A stretch of 6,525 nt of DNA, from NCBI GenBank assembly GCA_009776675.1, contig WRNK01000069.1, forward strand, positions 1-6,525. The letters run 5' to 3'. This stretch comes from Methanimicrococcus sp. Its GTDB lineage: Archaea; Halobacteriota; Methanosarcinia; Methanosarcinales; Methanosarcinaceae. The notes beneath the pieces were generated by a model that did no database searches, had not been told where the DNA came from, and was given only the letters and a program-made list of their open reading frames with translations. The position numbers were made by a program, and so were the translations under genes. Positions within the stretch are counted from its first letter, which is position 1; every line of letters starts with the position of its first letter. Positions 5,657-6,525 of the stretch are shown here, in pieces.

Positions 5657-5768
5657 AAGCGAAAACGAAAGCAAAAATGGAAAAGGAAAAAGCAGAAACG
5701 GAAAATGAAAAAACAAAAACGAAAGCAAAAATGAAAAAACGGAATGAAAAAGCAAAAAGAGAAATGAA
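5657..5768 (-). terminator. Low-complexity T-rich (minus-strand) spacer, likely truA terminator
   Basis: On the plus strand this convergent spacer is almost entirely purine, made of variations on GAAA, GCAAAA and GAAAATG. Read on the minus strand, downstream of the truA UGA, it is a series of T runs of up to six, matching archaeal multi-T-tract termination. On the plus strand it gives the Trm-G10 mRNA only an A-rich 3' end, so termination of that gene is unexplained here. Confidence 0.5.
5662..5733 (+). repeat. Direct repeat of AAAACGAAAGCAAAAATG, two copies 54 bp apart
   Basis: The 18-base unit occurs exactly at 5662-5679 and 5716-5733. The offset of 54 is three unit lengths, and the sequence between consists of degenerate relatives of the same unit. 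It looks like a decayed purine-rich tandem repeat within the convergent spacer. Confidence 0.6.
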
Positions 5769-6525
5769 TCATTCCATTCGTTTTTTATCCTTTTCAGTCG
5801 GCATAACGAATTGGTCTAAAATGGTTGAAAGAACACGAAAACGGTTGGCTTCTTTTGCATAATAATCATTTATCTGGCGCATGGAATAACCATCCGCTAC
5901 CCATTCCGGCTCAGGGTCGTAGGAAACGCCGACCAAAATTAAACCGTAAGCCGGCGCCGGCTCAATTCCTTCTTCATAATTTTCAGGGTCAAGCATTTGG
6001 CTGATCCATTCGATCGGGCGATTATCTGTTCCGACAAGAATTAAAGACGAAACGATTTTTCGAATCATATTCCAAAGAAAGGAATTGGCTTCAATATCAA
6101 TTCGAATAACAGGTCCTTGACTTCGGATATCCAATTTTTCAATGTTTCGGACGGGCGATTTCTTGTTTGCTTTATCTTTTTTAGAGAAGTTTAAAAAATT
6201 GTGTTCGCCGATGAAAAGTTTGGCAGCCTCTCTCATTTTAGAAATGTCATAGCCATCCGCACTCAATATGTAACGATATTTGCGGGAAACTGCATGCCTG
6301 CGCGGGTCAAAATCAGATGCAACTTCCGCATAAGCCCATGCCCACAAGTCATTCGGCAATTTTGAGTTTAAAACACGTGGAAGAGCCATTCTAGGATTAG
6401 ATGTGTAAAATGTGACGACCAGATTGCTTGAATGAACGCCGGCATCCGTTCTGCCGGCTGCAGACAAATCGGCTGTTTTTTCATTTTCAATGGCACCAAC
6501 TTCTTTTAAGGCTTTGAGTAATTCG
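5769..6525 (-). CDS. truA: tRNA pseudouridine synthase A (TruA), 5'-truncated
   Basis: Seen: the frame runs from the right edge, with the first full codon at 6524, to UGA 5771-5769, leaving 251 residues. The residues before the TTG at 6467 (ELLKALKEVGA onward) read as coding, so the real start lies beyond the window and the first few dozen residues are missing. The catalytic motif GRTDAGVH is at about 24-31 of the visible part, with Asp27 as nucleophile. RKYRYIL (about 81-87) and NSFLWNMIRKIV (about 147-158) are the other TruA hallmarks. Known: TruA-family enzymes convert uridines at positions 38-40 of the tRNA anticodon stem-loop to pseudouridine, without cofactor. Context: it is convergent with the Trm-G10 gene, another tRNA modifier, and ends in a T-rich spacer. 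The C-terminal 35 or so residues are charged and the least family-like part. Confidence 0.94.
   Translation of the reverse strand, partial: ELLKALKEVGAIENEKTADLSAAGRTDAGVHSSNLVVTFYTSNPRMALPRVLNSKLPNDLWAWAYAEVASDFDPRRHAVSRKYRYILSADGYDISKMREAAKLFIGEHNFLNFSKKDKANKKSPVRNIEKLDIRSQGPVIRIDIEANSFLWNMIRKIVSSLILVGTDNRPIEWISQMLDPENYEEGIEPAPAYGLILVGVSYDPEPEWVADGYSMRQINDYYAKEANRFRVLSTILDQFVMPTEKDKKRME

Noticed and set aside
5434..5772. Minus-strand frame rich in Phe, Cys and Arg across the end of Trm-G10
   Set aside because: Its N-terminal half is antisense to a catalytic domain and the rest is the translated T-rich spacer. It is a composition artefact, not a membrane protein.
5653..5862. Plus-strand frame of 69 residues, Lys/Glu-rich, whose ATG overlaps the Trm-G10 UGA
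   Set aside because: The first half is the translated purine repeat and the second half is antisense to the 3' end of truA. There is no ribosome binding site and no family resemblance.

Overview
The window is archaeal and comes from a methanogen, most likely from the Methanosarcinales. Four things support this: three adjacent methanogenesis marker genes (mmp15, mmp17, mmp7), an archaeal eIF5A homologue with a hypusination loop, an archaeal Trm-G10-type THUMP methyltransferase, and TATA-box/T-tract signals in place of bacterial promoters. From memory, the marker and eIF5A proteins look closest to the Methanosarcinaceae. A low-GC member such as Methanimicrococcus would fit, but the genus is a guess.

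Layout. (1) Bases 1-2727, plus strand: mmp15 (5' end cut by the window edge), mmp17 and mmp7 form a tight operon. The gap between the first two is 2 nt, the next two overlap by 1 nt, and mmp17 and mmp7 each have a GGAGG site 7 nt before the ATG. Mmp7 and Mmp17 are known subunits of the ATP-driven complex that reductively activates methyl-coenzyme M reductase (MCR). Mmp15 is an activase-type ATPase with both cluster-ligand cysteines visible. (2) Bases 2728-4067, minus strand: an AT-rich island holding a toxin-antitoxin pair, a Panacea-domain (DUF4065) antitoxin followed by a PemK/MazF-like toxin. The toxin frame is interrupted by one in-frame UAG at 2971-2973, and family-like sequence resumes in the same frame for 61 residues to a UGA. 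In a lineage that can decode UAG as pyrrolysine, this is either a nonsense-inactivated toxin or an unusual amber-containing one. (3) Bases 4068-5656, plus strand: translation factor eIF5A, closed by a strong hairpin plus T-tract terminator that folds over its own stop codon, then the tRNA guanine-10 N2-methyltransferase. (4) Bases 5657-5768: a purine-rich low-complexity spacer. (5) Bases 5769-6525, minus strand: truA, cut at its 5' end by the window edge.

The window thus joins an MCR-activation operon to a translation/tRNA-modification neighbourhood, with a compositionally distinct toxin-antitoxin module between them. Apart from the internal UAG, all seven genes end in UAA (five) or UGA (two).
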